The position numbers were made by a program, and so were the translations under genes. A stretch of 64,000 nt of DNA from Siphonobacter sp. BAB-5405 (GTDB taxonomy: Bacteria > Bacteroidota > Bacteroidia > Cytophagales > Spirosomataceae), in the NCBI RefSeq assembly GCF_002872335.1, contig NZ_NJAG01000001.1, positions 1-64,000 of the forward strand, read 5' to 3'. Shown here one piece after another: positions 9,901 to 18,079 of this stretch (positions are counted from its first letter, which is position 1; each line of letters starts with the position of its first letter). Below the pieces are notes generated by a model. That model made no database searches, was not told the DNA's origin, and saw only the letters and a program-made list of their open reading frames with translations.

Positions 9901-10225
9901 TCCAGCCATTTCCTTTGCCAATGCCTGCAACCGAAGAAATATCGTTGAACTTGAGCTGTCCCTGATTGAGGTAAAGCCGGTCGGGCGTCATGTTCCCCGT
10001 GAAATACAAATCCGGCAAGCCATCATTATTCAAATCGCCCACCGCTACACCCCCACCGTTGTAGAAGTATTCGTAAGCCAGTACGTTTTGTTCTTCCGTT
10101 TCGGTAAGTTTATTGGTGAACGTTACGCCCGTCTGCGTGGGATTTAGCAAGGTAAACTGGCCCGATACAGAGGCACACGGCAAGAGTCCGAGCAGACTCA
10201 GGCCTAGGGTAAGCCATTCTTTCAT
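6914..10225 (-). CDS. FG-GAP/VCBS repeat protein with ASPIC/UnbV domain
   Basis: A large exported protein (1103 aa; signal peptide in residues 1-22) of repeated calcium-binding beta-propeller motifs. I count about 13 motifs of the form D-x-N/D-x-D-G-x-x-D (for example LNNDGLPDLYF, INRDGWLDIYV, LDNDGDLDIV, VDADGDGLKDLIL). An ASPIC/UnbV (CRTAC1-type) module lies in the middle, roughly residues 505-600, with LATGAKVWVY, RGFQSG and HFGLG. In Bacteroidota such proteins often sit beside SusC/SusD pairs and are thought to be surface binding or adhesion proteins. It lies between susD and the haloperoxidase, 48 bp from the latter, and is separated from susD by a terminator-like hairpin. Confidence 0.9.
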   Translation of the reverse strand: MKEWLTLGLSLLGLLPCASVSGQFTLLNPTQTGVTFTNKLTETEEQNVLAYEYFYNGGGVAVGDLNNDGLPDLYFTGNMTPDRLYLNQGQLKFNDISSVAGIGKGNGWKTGVTLVDINRDGWLDIYVCYSGSGDASNRRNRLYINQHVQKDGSVKFREEAGLYGLDANTHTTQALFFDYDKDGDLDCFLLNHNIKDFKRFDAALVKAMRDEFAGDRLYRNDTGADGKPHFTDVSVEAGIKGNPIGFGLGVAVADLNQDGWPDLYVSNDYIEQDYLYINDGKGHFTDQLDQAVGHLSYFSMGNAIADINNDGWPDILTLDMLPEDNRRQKLLYGPENYEVYQNMLRNGFYHQLMRNMLQLNTGAGMKGPATTPVFSEIGQLAGVSNTDWSWCPLVADFDNDGWKDLYITNGYLRDYTNMDFMKFYADQQLKAARGNPMAMMDILKQMPSTQTRNYIFRNDGQLHFENKGMEWGFDQTHLSNGAIYADLDNDGDLDIVTNNINTPASIYRNDHSKTNYLQVQLGKTSLMLATGAKVWVYTQGKLQYQEFNPTRGFQSGMYTPLHFGLGKSTQVDSLRIVWPNDQTQILRGIRANQKIIVEPQGNKQTGPLIPVEQPFFVAEQQDTIPYRHTEDVYNDFKRQTLIPTMLSYQGPHVAQADVNGDGLTDLYVPGAKGQGGQLLLQTLQGSWRATTQPAFEADKMAEDTDALFFDADGDGDQDLYVASGGFAYLTNDLLLQDRLYLNDGKGNFTRSAEALPADRFSDACVVALDVDKDGDLDLFVGGRVRPGRYPEATSSRILRNDGKGNFTDATETWAPFLKDCGLVCDAAVLDIDHDGWLDLVLVGEWMPVTFLKNKQGKEFTASVQEHTKGWWNRVEVADLDQDGDQDLVLGNFGTNSQMKPSEQEPVSIIYSDFDQNEALDPFLLYYIQGKPYPMVSRDEALNQVFALRRKFTTYQAYAESDFSQLFTPEQMKGADTLQATQFKSGILEHTPTGFVWRDLPVEAQFAPIYAITLVDADGDGLKDLILAGNQSHTRLKIGKMDANYGMLFRNKGQCHFEYVPQSKSGFVIKGDVRDIIQLRKGSETVLLFGRNDDTIQIYHPIKK

Positions 10226-10235
10226 TGGGGTGTCT

Positions 10236-10277
10236 AAAAAATTACGGGTTAATGAACTTCAGCTCATTAACCCGTAA
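10236..10277 (-). terminator. Intercistronic terminator/attenuator after susD
   Basis: Perfect 14-bp inverted repeat 10242-10255 / 10264-10277, 8-nt loop, followed on the minus strand by six T (10241-10236). It lies between susD and the FG-GAP gene of the same operon, so it probably lowers expression of the distal genes or stabilises the upstream message. Confidence 0.8.
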
Positions 10278-10299
10278 AAATTACGAAAACTTCTTGAGA

Positions 10300-11874
10300 T
10301 TATTGCTTATCCCACCACACGCGGGTCGTCAATAAATCAGCCCCCTGACGAGCTACGGCCTCATTGTAATTTGTGGCGTTTTTACTGGCTTCCGTAGTTG
10401 GGTAACGGAGGCGACGGGGAATGACTCCACCCGTAGCATTACCCGTGTAATTCGTTGGCGTTAATACCGGGAAATCCGTCCGACGCCAGTTGGCGTAAGC
10501 TTCGTAAGAGTTTAGGAAATTAACGGCCCAGTACTGCGTAGCGATTTGCTCCATTTGCTGGGCAGTTGTTCCCGTCTGGTAGGGATGTGCAGCCAGGTAG
10601 GCCGTGATTTGAGCAGGAGTAACAGTTCCTCCGTAGAGTGACATCATCTCCATTGCAGCCGTCACGCCTTTGTTATAATGATCCGCAGCCGTACCGCTAC
10701 CCCAACCCCGTACGGAGGCTTCGGCTAACAAGTACTCCACTTCCGCGTAGGTCTGGAATACAGTAGGAGCTGAATTACTGGCAATCCGATTCAGGTTTGC
10801 TTCTGAATACAGCGGCAGCGAATCCGTGGTACCCCAGCCTGAAACGGAAGAACGAATGGTCGTTGCGTCAAAGCCGTTAGGTAATCCTTTCTGACGAGCC
10901 GGATTAGTGGCCGTAGCCTCCTGCGTAGGGTCCTGATTACCCTGCCAGAGCGTAGCAATGAAAGGCATCCGCGGGTCATTGTTGTTTTTCAGGAAATCAA
11001 CAAACGTTTTGCTCAACTTGCTGTTTGATTTTCCTCTCAGGTTGTTGACGTACTCCTGCGTACGTAAGGTATTACTATCCAAGTTACGCGTGTTGTCATT
11101 ACCTTCGGCGTGAGCAACTTTAGCAATGTCTTCGTTGCTCGTCATGACGCCACCAGCAATGGCTTTCTTCACGTAGGTTTCTGCTTTGGCCGGATCTGCT
11201 TTCGTTAACCGCATACCCAGACGTAACATCATGGAATAGGCGAACTTCTTCCACTTCGTTACGTTTCCACCAAATACGATGTCGTTTGCTCCGAACGTCG
11301 ATTTATTAGCATCTAAACCTAGGGCAGCCTGCTCAAGTTCGTTCAGCATATCGTTGTAGATATCCTGCTGACGGTCGTACTTAGGAGCGTAGATGTATTC
11401 CAGATAACCTTTCGCAGCTTCCGTATACGGAATGTCCCCGTACAAATCCGTAATCCGGTGGTACACTACCACTTTCCAGATCCGGGCAATATTATAGAGG
11501 TTAGATTGTTCCGGATTATTTCTGGTGTTAGCAATAATCTCTTCAAGTTCTTTCGCGTGATTTTTGTAAGCCGTCTCGAAATACGCATCAGAGTACGCAG
11601 AATTATACAGGTACTTATCACCCGACCAGTACGTTTCCAGCGAAGCGAAATGTTGTACCATCGCTCCCGCATAAATCAGGTTAGCCCGGTGGTTTTCGTA
11701 GCCCGTTCCCGAGGTTCTTACCACGCTGTAAGCGAACATGTAGGGAAGTTCGGCATTAGGCAGAGCGTTCGGATCGGTGTTTAATTCCTCAAATCCGTTA
11801 TCGCAGGAAGTTAACAGAACGGTGGCAGCTAGGGCTGACATCAGAACCGTTTTGTTCTTAATATATTTCAACAT
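10300..11874 (-). CDS. SusD/RagB-family outer-membrane nutrient-binding lipoprotein
   Basis: Surface lipoprotein lid of a SusCD uptake complex, 524 aa. The lipobox LTSC puts the lipidated Cys at residue 24, and the following NGFEELNTDPNAL segment is typical of the SusD-like_2 group. TPR-like helical segments follow, including the EVEYLLAEAS region typical of SusD proteins, and the C-terminus RVWWDK is typical of the family. It starts 22 bp after the SusC gene, as in most SusCD operons. The ligand (peptide, glycan or other) cannot be told from sequence; no glycoside hydrolase or peptidase gene adjoins. Confidence 0.93.
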   Translation of the reverse strand: MLKYIKNKTVLMSALAATVLLTSCDNGFEELNTDPNALPNAELPYMFAYSVVRTSGTGYENHRANLIYAGAMVQHFASLETYWSGDKYLYNSAYSDAYFETAYKNHAKELEEIIANTRNNPEQSNLYNIARIWKVVVYHRITDLYGDIPYTEAAKGYLEYIYAPKYDRQQDIYNDMLNELEQAALGLDANKSTFGANDIVFGGNVTKWKKFAYSMMLRLGMRLTKADPAKAETYVKKAIAGGVMTSNEDIAKVAHAEGNDNTRNLDSNTLRTQEYVNNLRGKSNSKLSKTFVDFLKNNNDPRMPFIATLWQGNQDPTQEATATNPARQKGLPNGFDATTIRSSVSGWGTTDSLPLYSEANLNRIASNSAPTVFQTYAEVEYLLAEASVRGWGSGTAADHYNKGVTAAMEMMSLYGGTVTPAQITAYLAAHPYQTGTTAQQMEQIATQYWAVNFLNSYEAYANWRRTDFPVLTPTNYTGNATGGVIPRRLRYPTTEASKNATNYNEAVARQGADLLTTRVWWDKQ

Positions 11875-11896
11875 TTAGAATTTCGTTTAGCTGTAA

Positions 11897-14800
11897 TTAG
11901 AATTTTAACATCAGGTTCAAACCATAGCTACGGGCCGGCGGTACGCCAAACATTTCAAGCCCCTGAGCATTACCACTGCTAAAGTTAGATTCTGGATCAA
12001 CGTTAGGTACTTTACTATACAGCACCAGCAGGTTCCGAGCCACTAAAGACAAACTTGCCGACTGAACTACATTACCTAGCAGCGATTTAGGAAGGGAATA
12101 CCCAAACGTGAACTGACGCAGTTTGATGAAATCACTACTGTAGACAAAACGATCCGTAATTCTTAAATAATCTGAAGAAGAGTAGTAATCCTGAGCCTTG
12201 ATCGTTTTGGTAAGTTCGGCTCCGTTTTCGTCTACGCCGCGAACAGTAACGCCACCTTCTCGGCCTACCAGCGTTTCTTTGGTCAGACCGTTGGCAGTAG
12301 CGTAGTAGTTGGTAGCCGAGTACATTTTACCACCGAACTTACCATCCACCAGGAAGCTAAAGGAGAAGTTTTTGTAGCTGAACGAGTTCGTGATACCCGT
12401 CGTCAGCGGAGGTACACCACGACCCAGGGCCATCAGGGCACTTTGGATGGGCAAACCTGTAGCCGAGTTGTACACTAAATTTCCGTTAGCATCTGTCTTC
12501 TGTTTAAAGCCTGTAATCATACCGTAGGGCTGACCTTCAAAGTGATAGATGTAAGCTGACTGCGTACGCGACTGGTCCAATTCATATTGCGACAAACCTT
12601 GAGCAATTCGTTCTACGCGGTTATCATTGTATGCTACGTTAAAGCTAACATCCCAGTTGAAGCCACCGCTGGTTCTTACCGGCGTACCCGTCAGTAACAA
12701 TTCAATCCCTTTGTTCCGAACCTCACCTACGTTTAACAGTACGTTATCGTAACCAGAGGCCGCCGAAGTTGATGCCGTTACAGGGTCATTTTTCGTCACG
12801 CGATCGTACAACGTCAGATCAACGCCTAACTTATTATTGAACAGTTTAGCTTCGATACCCAATTCGGTAGTCGTAGACGTATTAGGCTGTAAAGCCGCGT
12901 TGGGGATCGTACCACCTTTAATATTTACTAAAGGAATGTTGTTAATATACAGGTTGGTCTGAGGCTCATAGCGTTGCGTTAAGGCGTATGGGCTAGGATA
13001 ACCCCCACCTACCTGGGCAATTGACGCACGGACTTTACCGTACGATAACCAGCTAGGCTTACTGTTAAGGGCGTCTGACAGTACAAAACTCACACCAGCT
13101 GAAGGATAGAACAGACTGTTTTTATCTTTTGCCAGCGTTGAAAACCAGTCCTGACGACCCGTTAAGGTTAAGAAAAGCAAGTTCTTGTAACCAAAGTCAG
13201 CCGAAGCAAATAACGAATTGATTCCAAATGCGGAATATTCGTAACCGGGCGTTTTAGTGATCGTATTGCTCAGGAAGTACGTATAAGGAACGATGAAGTA
13301 CTGACCGTTGTAGTTCAGCCCTTCAATTTTCCGACGCATTTGGTTACCACCAACCAAAGCATTCACCGAGAAATTGCTGAAGTCTTTCGTGAATCCTACG
13401 ATCAGTTCACCGTTCGTTTCATTGATCTGCGATTCCCGGCGGCTCATTGTACCCCGCGTTTCGTAAGCAATTCCTGAAGGCTCCCCATTCAGGTAACGGA
13501 TGGAGTTGTTATCCGTACCGATGCGTCCCCGAATATACAGGTGATCCGTTACATTATACCGCAAGCTGAAGTTTCCTAGGAAACGGTTACGTAAGTCATT
13601 GTTACGTACCTTGTTGGTTACGAAATAAGGGTTCGTTGAATAGCTGTTACTGTTCCAGCGTACCTCATCACCCGCTGCATTGTAACCGGGATCCAGTGAA
13701 CGAATGTCAACAGTATTAGCAATTAGCTGAGCACCGTAATTGGGGTTTTTCGGCGTATCGGAAAGGAACGTACGATTTTTACCTTCTTCTACATTGTACT
13801 GAGCCACTCCTTCAAAAATTACTTTTTTCGAAAGGTTAGCATTCGCACTCAAGTTGAATGATTTCCGGTTATAACCCGAGTTCTCAATAATACTCTTGGA
13901 ATCAAGACTGGAAGCGGAGAAGCGGAAGTTGGCTACATCATTGCCACCGGCAACGGCTACCGTATTCGAGAACGTGGAACCGTTGTTATAGAAGTTCTTC
14001 ACGTTATCACGCTGAGCAGTATAAGGTCGGGAGACGCCATCAAACTGAATAGAAGGCGAACCATCAATCCGTGCTCCCCAAGATAAAGCACCCGTTTGGA
14101 TGGCTTCATCTTGTGACGTTGGCTTCGCTCCGTTACGGCCCTGACCATACTCATACTGCCAGTCGTTGAAGTGGAAGGGACGATCCATGGTGAATGTACC
14201 ATTATACTCCACACCAATGCCCTTTTGACCCTTACCTGTTTTCGTCGTAATTAAGATGACCCCATTCGAAGCCCGCGAACCGTACAAAGCTGCGGCAGTA
14301 CCTCCTTTCAATACAGAAATCGACTCAATGTCATCGGGGTTGATACTGTTTAAACCATCGCCCGTATCGAAACCACCCCACATACCGGCTGAATTCTGGT
14401 TCGTGTTGTCAATAGGTACGCCATTTACTACGTATAAGGGCTGGTTATTGCCACTCAATGACCCGTTTCCACGAATCAATACGCGGCTCGAGCCACCCGG
14501 ACCTGTTGCCGTAGCCGTGGCATTTACCCCCGCTACTTTACCGGAAAGAGCATTCCCCAGGTTAATTTCCCGGGCTTGGGTAAAGTCAGAGCCTTTTACT
14601 TCTGTTACCGCATAACCCAATGATTTTTTATCCCGAGCAATTCCTAAAGCTGTTACAACAACTTCATTTAACTGCGTATTGTCGGCTACCAAGGTAACAT
14701 TGATCGTAGGGTTATCACCTACCGTAACGTTCTGCGTTACGTAACCTAATGCTTGAAATACCAGTACACTCCCTTTATCTGCGTTCAGGGTATAATCACC

Positions 14801-14977
14801 GTTTACATCCGTTACAGTTCCACGGGTAGTACCTTTCACAAGCACGTTCACGCCGACAACGGCTTCTTTCTCATCGCTTACCTTGCCTTTTACTGTTATC
14901 TGCTGAGCTTGGACGAATCCACAGCCAAGCAAAAACAGGGAAAATAAAAAGGTAAACGTTTTTTTACATTGAACCAT
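11897..14977 (-). CDS. SusC/RagA-family TonB-linked outer-membrane transporter
   Basis: The barrel partner of SusD, 1026 aa. Residues 1-24 form a signal peptide ending FVQAQ. A carboxypeptidase-regulatory-like domain follows (ITVKGKVSDEKEAVVGVNV), then the TonB-box/plug region (NEVVVTALGIARDKKSLGYA, plug motif GNGSLSGNNQPLYVVNGVP), then a 22-strand-type barrel ending in the aromatic C-terminus NLMLKF. Its role is energised import of an unknown ligand across the outer membrane. It is the first gene of the four-gene minus-strand operon, behind an AT-rich 590-bp regulatory region. Confidence 0.95.
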   Translation of the reverse strand: MVQCKKTFTFLFSLFLLGCGFVQAQQITVKGKVSDEKEAVVGVNVLVKGTTRGTVTDVNGDYTLNADKGSVLVFQALGYVTQNVTVGDNPTINVTLVADNTQLNEVVVTALGIARDKKSLGYAVTEVKGSDFTQAREINLGNALSGKVAGVNATATATGPGGSSRVLIRGNGSLSGNNQPLYVVNGVPIDNTNQNSAGMWGGFDTGDGLNSINPDDIESISVLKGGTAAALYGSRASNGVILITTKTGKGQKGIGVEYNGTFTMDRPFHFNDWQYEYGQGRNGAKPTSQDEAIQTGALSWGARIDGSPSIQFDGVSRPYTAQRDNVKNFYNNGSTFSNTVAVAGGNDVANFRFSASSLDSKSIIENSGYNRKSFNLSANANLSKKVIFEGVAQYNVEEGKNRTFLSDTPKNPNYGAQLIANTVDIRSLDPGYNAAGDEVRWNSNSYSTNPYFVTNKVRNNDLRNRFLGNFSLRYNVTDHLYIRGRIGTDNNSIRYLNGEPSGIAYETRGTMSRRESQINETNGELIVGFTKDFSNFSVNALVGGNQMRRKIEGLNYNGQYFIVPYTYFLSNTITKTPGYEYSAFGINSLFASADFGYKNLLFLTLTGRQDWFSTLAKDKNSLFYPSAGVSFVLSDALNSKPSWLSYGKVRASIAQVGGGYPSPYALTQRYEPQTNLYINNIPLVNIKGGTIPNAALQPNTSTTTELGIEAKLFNNKLGVDLTLYDRVTKNDPVTASTSAASGYDNVLLNVGEVRNKGIELLLTGTPVRTSGGFNWDVSFNVAYNDNRVERIAQGLSQYELDQSRTQSAYIYHFEGQPYGMITGFKQKTDANGNLVYNSATGLPIQSALMALGRGVPPLTTGITNSFSYKNFSFSFLVDGKFGGKMYSATNYYATANGLTKETLVGREGGVTVRGVDENGAELTKTIKAQDYYSSSDYLRITDRFVYSSDFIKLRQFTFGYSLPKSLLGNVVQSASLSLVARNLLVLYSKVPNVDPESNFSSGNAQGLEMFGVPPARSYGLNLMLKF

Positions 14978-15039
14978 ATTGTTTGAATTTGTAAGTAGGT
15001 AAAAGTTTAGAATTAGGGTAGAGCAAAAGAGCGAGCTTC

Positions 15040-15057
15040 GTAAAACGAACGTTTTAC
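15040..15057. promoter_or_regulatory. Palindrome upstream of susC
   Basis: GTAAAACG (15040-15047) and CGTTTTAC (15050-15057) are exact inverted repeats separated by two bases. The short spacer suits a dimeric DNA-binding protein better than an RNA hairpin; no T-run follows on either strand. Confidence 0.4.
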
Positions 15058-15533
15058 TAGCAGGTAAGTAGAAAGTAGGCCTGTAATGAGTTTAGTTAAG
15101 GGTGATGCAATCGAGTTCAGGCTCCCTTTCGTATAATTTTCAGTAGGTTTAATTAAGAAGCAAGAGTTTGCTTCTTAACGAAGAGGTATAAATTACTGGC
15201 AAAAAACTATCACTATTGTAATAATCACTGGGCAAATATAAAATCCTTTCTAAAATAATTGTTAATGAAATCTGAATTTATAATTTATTTTAAATTAAAG
15301 TTTTTGAATATCAATATAATTAAAAATCAAATGAGATTTATCCAACCAACGTCTATATCCTAGTATTTGTTTTAAGGGAATAGCGTAAAAAATTTTATAA
15401 TAAGTACTTTTTTGGTTATTGATTAGTTTGAAAAATGGGCAAAATTAGTTCTTTTTTTAATACAAAATTGTATACGTCGATGAAATAAAAGACTTTTCTA
15501 CAGATTTTCGATTAGTAATGTTTTAGTTGCCTA

Positions 15534-15541
15534 TACATTTG
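15534..15541 (+). promoter_or_regulatory. Candidate -7 box for cysM (TACATTTG)
   Basis: Matches TAnnTTTG, 28 bp before the cysM ATG. At the -33 position the sequence reads ATTAG, not the TTG consensus. Confidence 0.45.
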
Positions 15542-15569
15542 GTGAACACATTCTTTTCGCTCTGCAATT

Positions 15570-16442
15570 ATGGCTTCTCTTCTTGATTTTATAGGTAATA
15601 CCCCGCTGGTGGAAATTACGCGGTTGCATAGCAATCCCAAGGTTAAGATTTTTGGCAAGCTGGAGGGGCACAATCCCGGTGGCAGCGTGAAGGATCGTCC
15701 GGCCCTGAATATGATTCGCAGTGCGTTGGAACGGGGTGATATTCAATCCAATACGTCGTTGATCGAAGCAACCAGCGGCAACACGGGCATTGCCCTGGCC
15801 ATGATTGCCCGCCTGTATGATTTGACTATCGAGCTGGTGATGCCGCAGAATTCAACCCGCGAACGCGTATTAACGATGGAGGCCTTCGGAGCAAAAGTAA
15901 CGCTGCTGGAAAGTATTGAAGCCTGCCGAGACTACGCTCAAAGCAAGGCTGACGCGGGTACGCATTACCAACTCAATCAGTTTGCCAATCCAGATAATTA
16001 CCTGGCTCATTACAAAAGCACCGGTCCGGAAATCTGGCGGGATACGAATGGGACCATTACGCATTTCGTCAGTTCGATGGGTACGACGGGTACGATCATG
16101 GGCAATTCCCTGTACCTGAAAGAGCAAAATCCAGCTATTCAAATCGTTGGCTGTCAGCCTACCGAAGGTTCGTCCATTCCCGGTATTCGCCGCTGGCCTA
16201 CGGAGTATCTACCAAAGATTTTTGATCCCAGTCGAGTCGACCGTACCATGGATGTAGCCGAGGCCGACGCTGTAGCCATGACGCGTCAGCTGGCCCGGGT
16301 CGAGGGAATTTTTGGAGGTATGAGTTCCGGTGGCTGCGTATCGGCAGCTCTGAAGCTGGCTTCCGAACTGGAAAGTGGCGTCATCGTCTGCATCATCTGC
16401 GACCGGGGCGATCGGTACCTTTCGAGTGAATTATTTGGCTAA
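15570..16442 (+). CDS. cysM: Cysteine synthase B (O-acetylserine sulfhydrylase)
   Basis: PLP-dependent fold-type II enzyme making cysteine from O-acetylserine and sulfide (CysM forms can also use thiosulfate). The PLP lysine is Lys41 in GGSVKDRPA. The substrate loop EATSGNTGIA and the PLP phosphate loop SSMGTTGTIMG are present, and the C-terminal segment GMSSGG is normal. At 290 aa it is close to CysM and shorter than most CysK. GIRRWPTEYLP also favours CysM. It is monocistronic between the AT-rich region and a strong terminator. Confidence 0.93.
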   Translation: MASLLDFIGNTPLVEITRLHSNPKVKIFGKLEGHNPGGSVKDRPALNMIRSALERGDIQSNTSLIEATSGNTGIALAMIARLYDLTIELVMPQNSTRERVLTMEAFGAKVTLLESIEACRDYAQSKADAGTHYQLNQFANPDNYLAHYKSTGPEIWRDTNGTITHFVSSMGTTGTIMGNSLYLKEQNPAIQIVGCQPTEGSSIPGIRRWPTEYLPKIFDPSRVDRTMDVAEADAVAMTRQLARVEGIFGGMSSGGCVSAALKLASELESGVIVCIICDRGDRYLSSELFG

Positions 16443-16454
16443 TCAGTATTAACG

Positions 16455-16492
16455 AAAAAGGCCGCGAAGAACGATTTCTTCGCGGCCTTTTT
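16455..16492. terminator. Bidirectional intrinsic terminator
   Basis: Perfect 17-bp inverted repeat 16455-16471 / 16476-16492, loop CGAT, GC-rich core flanked by A5 and T5. It lies between convergent cysM and the DUF5606-type gene. Confidence 0.92.
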
Positions 16493-16511
16493 GCTTGTGC
16501 TAGGAAATAGC

Positions 16512-16949
16512 TTAAGCAGCTTTTTCTTCTTCCGTATTTTCTTCCTTCACCTCGAATACTTCGGGCAGATAGGAAGATAGCAGGTTATACCAGGAAATCA
16601 TTTTACGAATGTCCGAAGGATACACTTTCTCCCGGTCGAATTCCGGAAATACCTCACCCAGGAACTCACGCAGTTCAGTTTCGCTGGCGTTTTTAGCGTC
16701 GATTTCTACTTTTTCGCCGTGTTTCTCACGAATGGCCGCAAAAATATCGGGCAGGGGTTTTGAGCCTTCTTCGCTATCAGAATATACGGAAATTTCTTTC
16801 AGTACCGAAACCCGGGCGTTTGCTCCTACAACGGTACGGCCTTTTTTCTCGTCGATGGTTTCAACAATAACTCCCGTACGAGTAGGCTTCAAAATGCGGT
16901 ATAAACCGGGCTTTCCGGAGATATGGGCGATTTCTTTCAACAATTCCAT
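16512..16949 (-). CDS. DUF5606-like conserved protein
   Basis: A soluble protein of 145 aa with no signal peptide or membrane segment. It opens MELLKEIAHISGKPGLYRIL, a pattern I associate with a conserved Bacteroidota family annotated DUF5606; the function is not known. The middle has small-barrel character (TGVIVETIDEKKGRTVVGA) and the tail is acidic (EVKEENTEEEK). The internal ATG at 16949 is preferred over the one eight codons upstream because family similarity seems to begin there. It lies about 160 bp downstream of engB on the same strand. Confidence 0.7.
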   Translation of the reverse strand: MELLKEIAHISGKPGLYRILKPTRTGVIVETIDEKKGRTVVGANARVSVLKEISVYSDSEEGSKPLPDIFAAIREKHGEKVEIDAKNASETELREFLGEVFPEFDREKVYPSDIRKMISWYNLLSSYLPEVFEVKEENTEEEKAA

Positions 16950-17112
16950 GGAATCGAATTTATTTGACAACAAACTGTTTTTCCGTATTCACATAATATC
17001 CTCATAACCGTTTGATTATAAGCAATATCATGGCTCCTTACCAAGGCTCAACGTATAAGGCATTGACCTTTTTTGGTAAATGGAATCGCAAAAGTAGCCA
17101 ATCCTTGCCCGA

Positions 17113-17724
17113 TTACCGCCGAACACCCCGAAAATCCGCGTTCAATTCTCCAATCGCTTCCGCAATTTCGTCGCGGCCTACTCCGTCAACGGAAGAGGTG
17201 ACGAAGTATTTCGGCATCTCCGAAAAAAATTGTAAAAAGCCATCGCGATACTTTTTCACCTTCGGTTCTACCTGGGATTTGCTCAGTTTATCGGCTTTGG
17301 TAAACACCAGATAAAAAGGTACCCCCGCTTCTGTCAATTGCGTCATAAACTCCAGATCAATGGACATCGGATCGTGCCGAATATCCACCAGCACAAACGT
17401 ACAGATCAGATTAGGCCGATTTTCGAGGTACCCGAAAATCATGGGTTCGAACTTTTCCCGCTCACTTTTGCTGAGCTTGGCGTAGCCATAGCCGGGTAAA
17501 TCGACTAGGTACCAGGAATTGTCAACCGAAAAATGATTGATCAATTGGGTCTTACCAGGAGTTTGGGAAGTCTTTGCCAGATCCTTCCGCCGTACCAGCG
17601 AATTGATCAGCGAGGATTTACCAACGTTCGACCGTCCGATAAAGGCATATTCGGGGCGGTCGGGGGCGGGGCATTTTTGCCAATCGGTATTACTAACCAG
17701 AAAAACGGCTTCTTTAATCTTCAT
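17113..17724 (-). CDS. engB: Ribosome-biogenesis GTPase EngB/YihA/YsxC
   Basis: TRAFAC-class GTPase needed for assembly of the large ribosomal subunit; it acts in the cytoplasm. G1 GRSNVGKSS, switch I threonines in SQTPGKTQ, G3 DLPGYG, G4 TKAD and G5 TSS are all present, and 203 aa is the usual length. ATG at 17724 is chosen (MKIKEAVFLVSN); another in-frame ATG lies three codons upstream at 17733. A -7 box TACCTTTG lies at 17749-17742 on this strand, only 17 bp from the chosen start, predicting a very short leader. Confidence 0.93.
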   Translation of the reverse strand: MKIKEAVFLVSNTDWQKCPAPDRPEYAFIGRSNVGKSSLINSLVRRKDLAKTSQTPGKTQLINHFSVDNSWYLVDLPGYGYAKLSKSEREKFEPMIFGYLENRPNLICTFVLVDIRHDPMSIDLEFMTQLTEAGVPFYLVFTKADKLSKSQVEPKVKKYRDGFLQFFSEMPKYFVTSSVDGVGRDEIAEAIGELNADFRGVRR

Positions 17725-17741
17725 CGATTCCAAATTTCCTA

Positions 17742-17749
17742 CAAAGGTA
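17742..17749 (-). promoter_or_regulatory. Candidate -7 box for engB (TACCTTTG)
   Basis: Plus-strand CAAAGGTA is TACCTTTG on the coding strand, an exact TAnnTTTG. The heptamer array of island B begins 6 bp further upstream, so the array covers the -33 region. Confidence 0.5.
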
Positions 17750-17754
17750 CGAGT

Positions 17755-18067
17755 GAGTTTGGAGTTTTCCGTTTAGAGTTTTCAGTTTGGAGGCCCTGTC
17801 GCTTAGCGTTTGAAGTACTTACCGCAGCCGTTTAGCGTTGTTGAATGACCGCCAGTCAACTCAGCTATCGTAAATCCGAAAGAGCGTTAAATGGTCTCGC
17901 TGTTCCAGATTTGTAACCCGGAACCCGCCTGCTGTGCATTGGTAAGGCATGGGATTAGAAATCCCTTACAGATCGCTTTCGGATTGCAAATCCGAAAGAG
18001 CATTGGCCAATCGATTCAAACCCTAGCGGTTCTCAATTGAAAACTCTAAACTCTAAACTGCAAACTC
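17755..18067. repeat. Intergenic island B: inverted heptamer arrays around REP-like hairpins
   Basis: The left array is five in-phase heptamers on the minus strand (17755-17789: CAAACTC, AAAACTC, TAAACGG, AAAACTC, CAAACTG). The right array is four on the plus strand (18040-18067: AAAACTC, TAAACTC, TAAACTG, CAAACTC). Both point outwards. Inside are GGGATT 17951-17956 with AATCCC 17960-17965, a 10-bp stem 17976-17985 / 17989-17998 (CTTTCGGATT), and a direct repeat AAATCCGAAAGAGC at 17872-17885 and 17988-18001. The island fills the divergent engB/hemE gap, so it is not a terminator. Confidence 0.8.
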
Positions 18068-18079
18068 TCATCTCCCTCG

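Larger units (their letters stand above)
14978..15569. promoter_or_regulatory. AT-rich divergent regulatory region, susC/cysM
   Basis: 592 bp without a gene. The middle (about 15190-15530) is strongly AT-rich. A near-perfect palindrome sits at 15040-15057, 63 bp before susC. Candidate -7 boxes are CAAATATA at 15233-15240 (minus strand, for susC, implying a leader of about 250 nt) and TACATTTG at 15534-15541 (plus strand, for cysM). Neither has a clear TTG at -33. No tRNA or small CDS is recognised here. Confidence 0.45.

Noticed and set aside
17755-18067. CRISPR array or telomere-like repeat in island B
   Set aside because: Units are 7 bp with no spacers, arrays have only four or five units and lie in opposite orientations; similarity of TAAACCC-type units to plant telomere repeats is coincidental.
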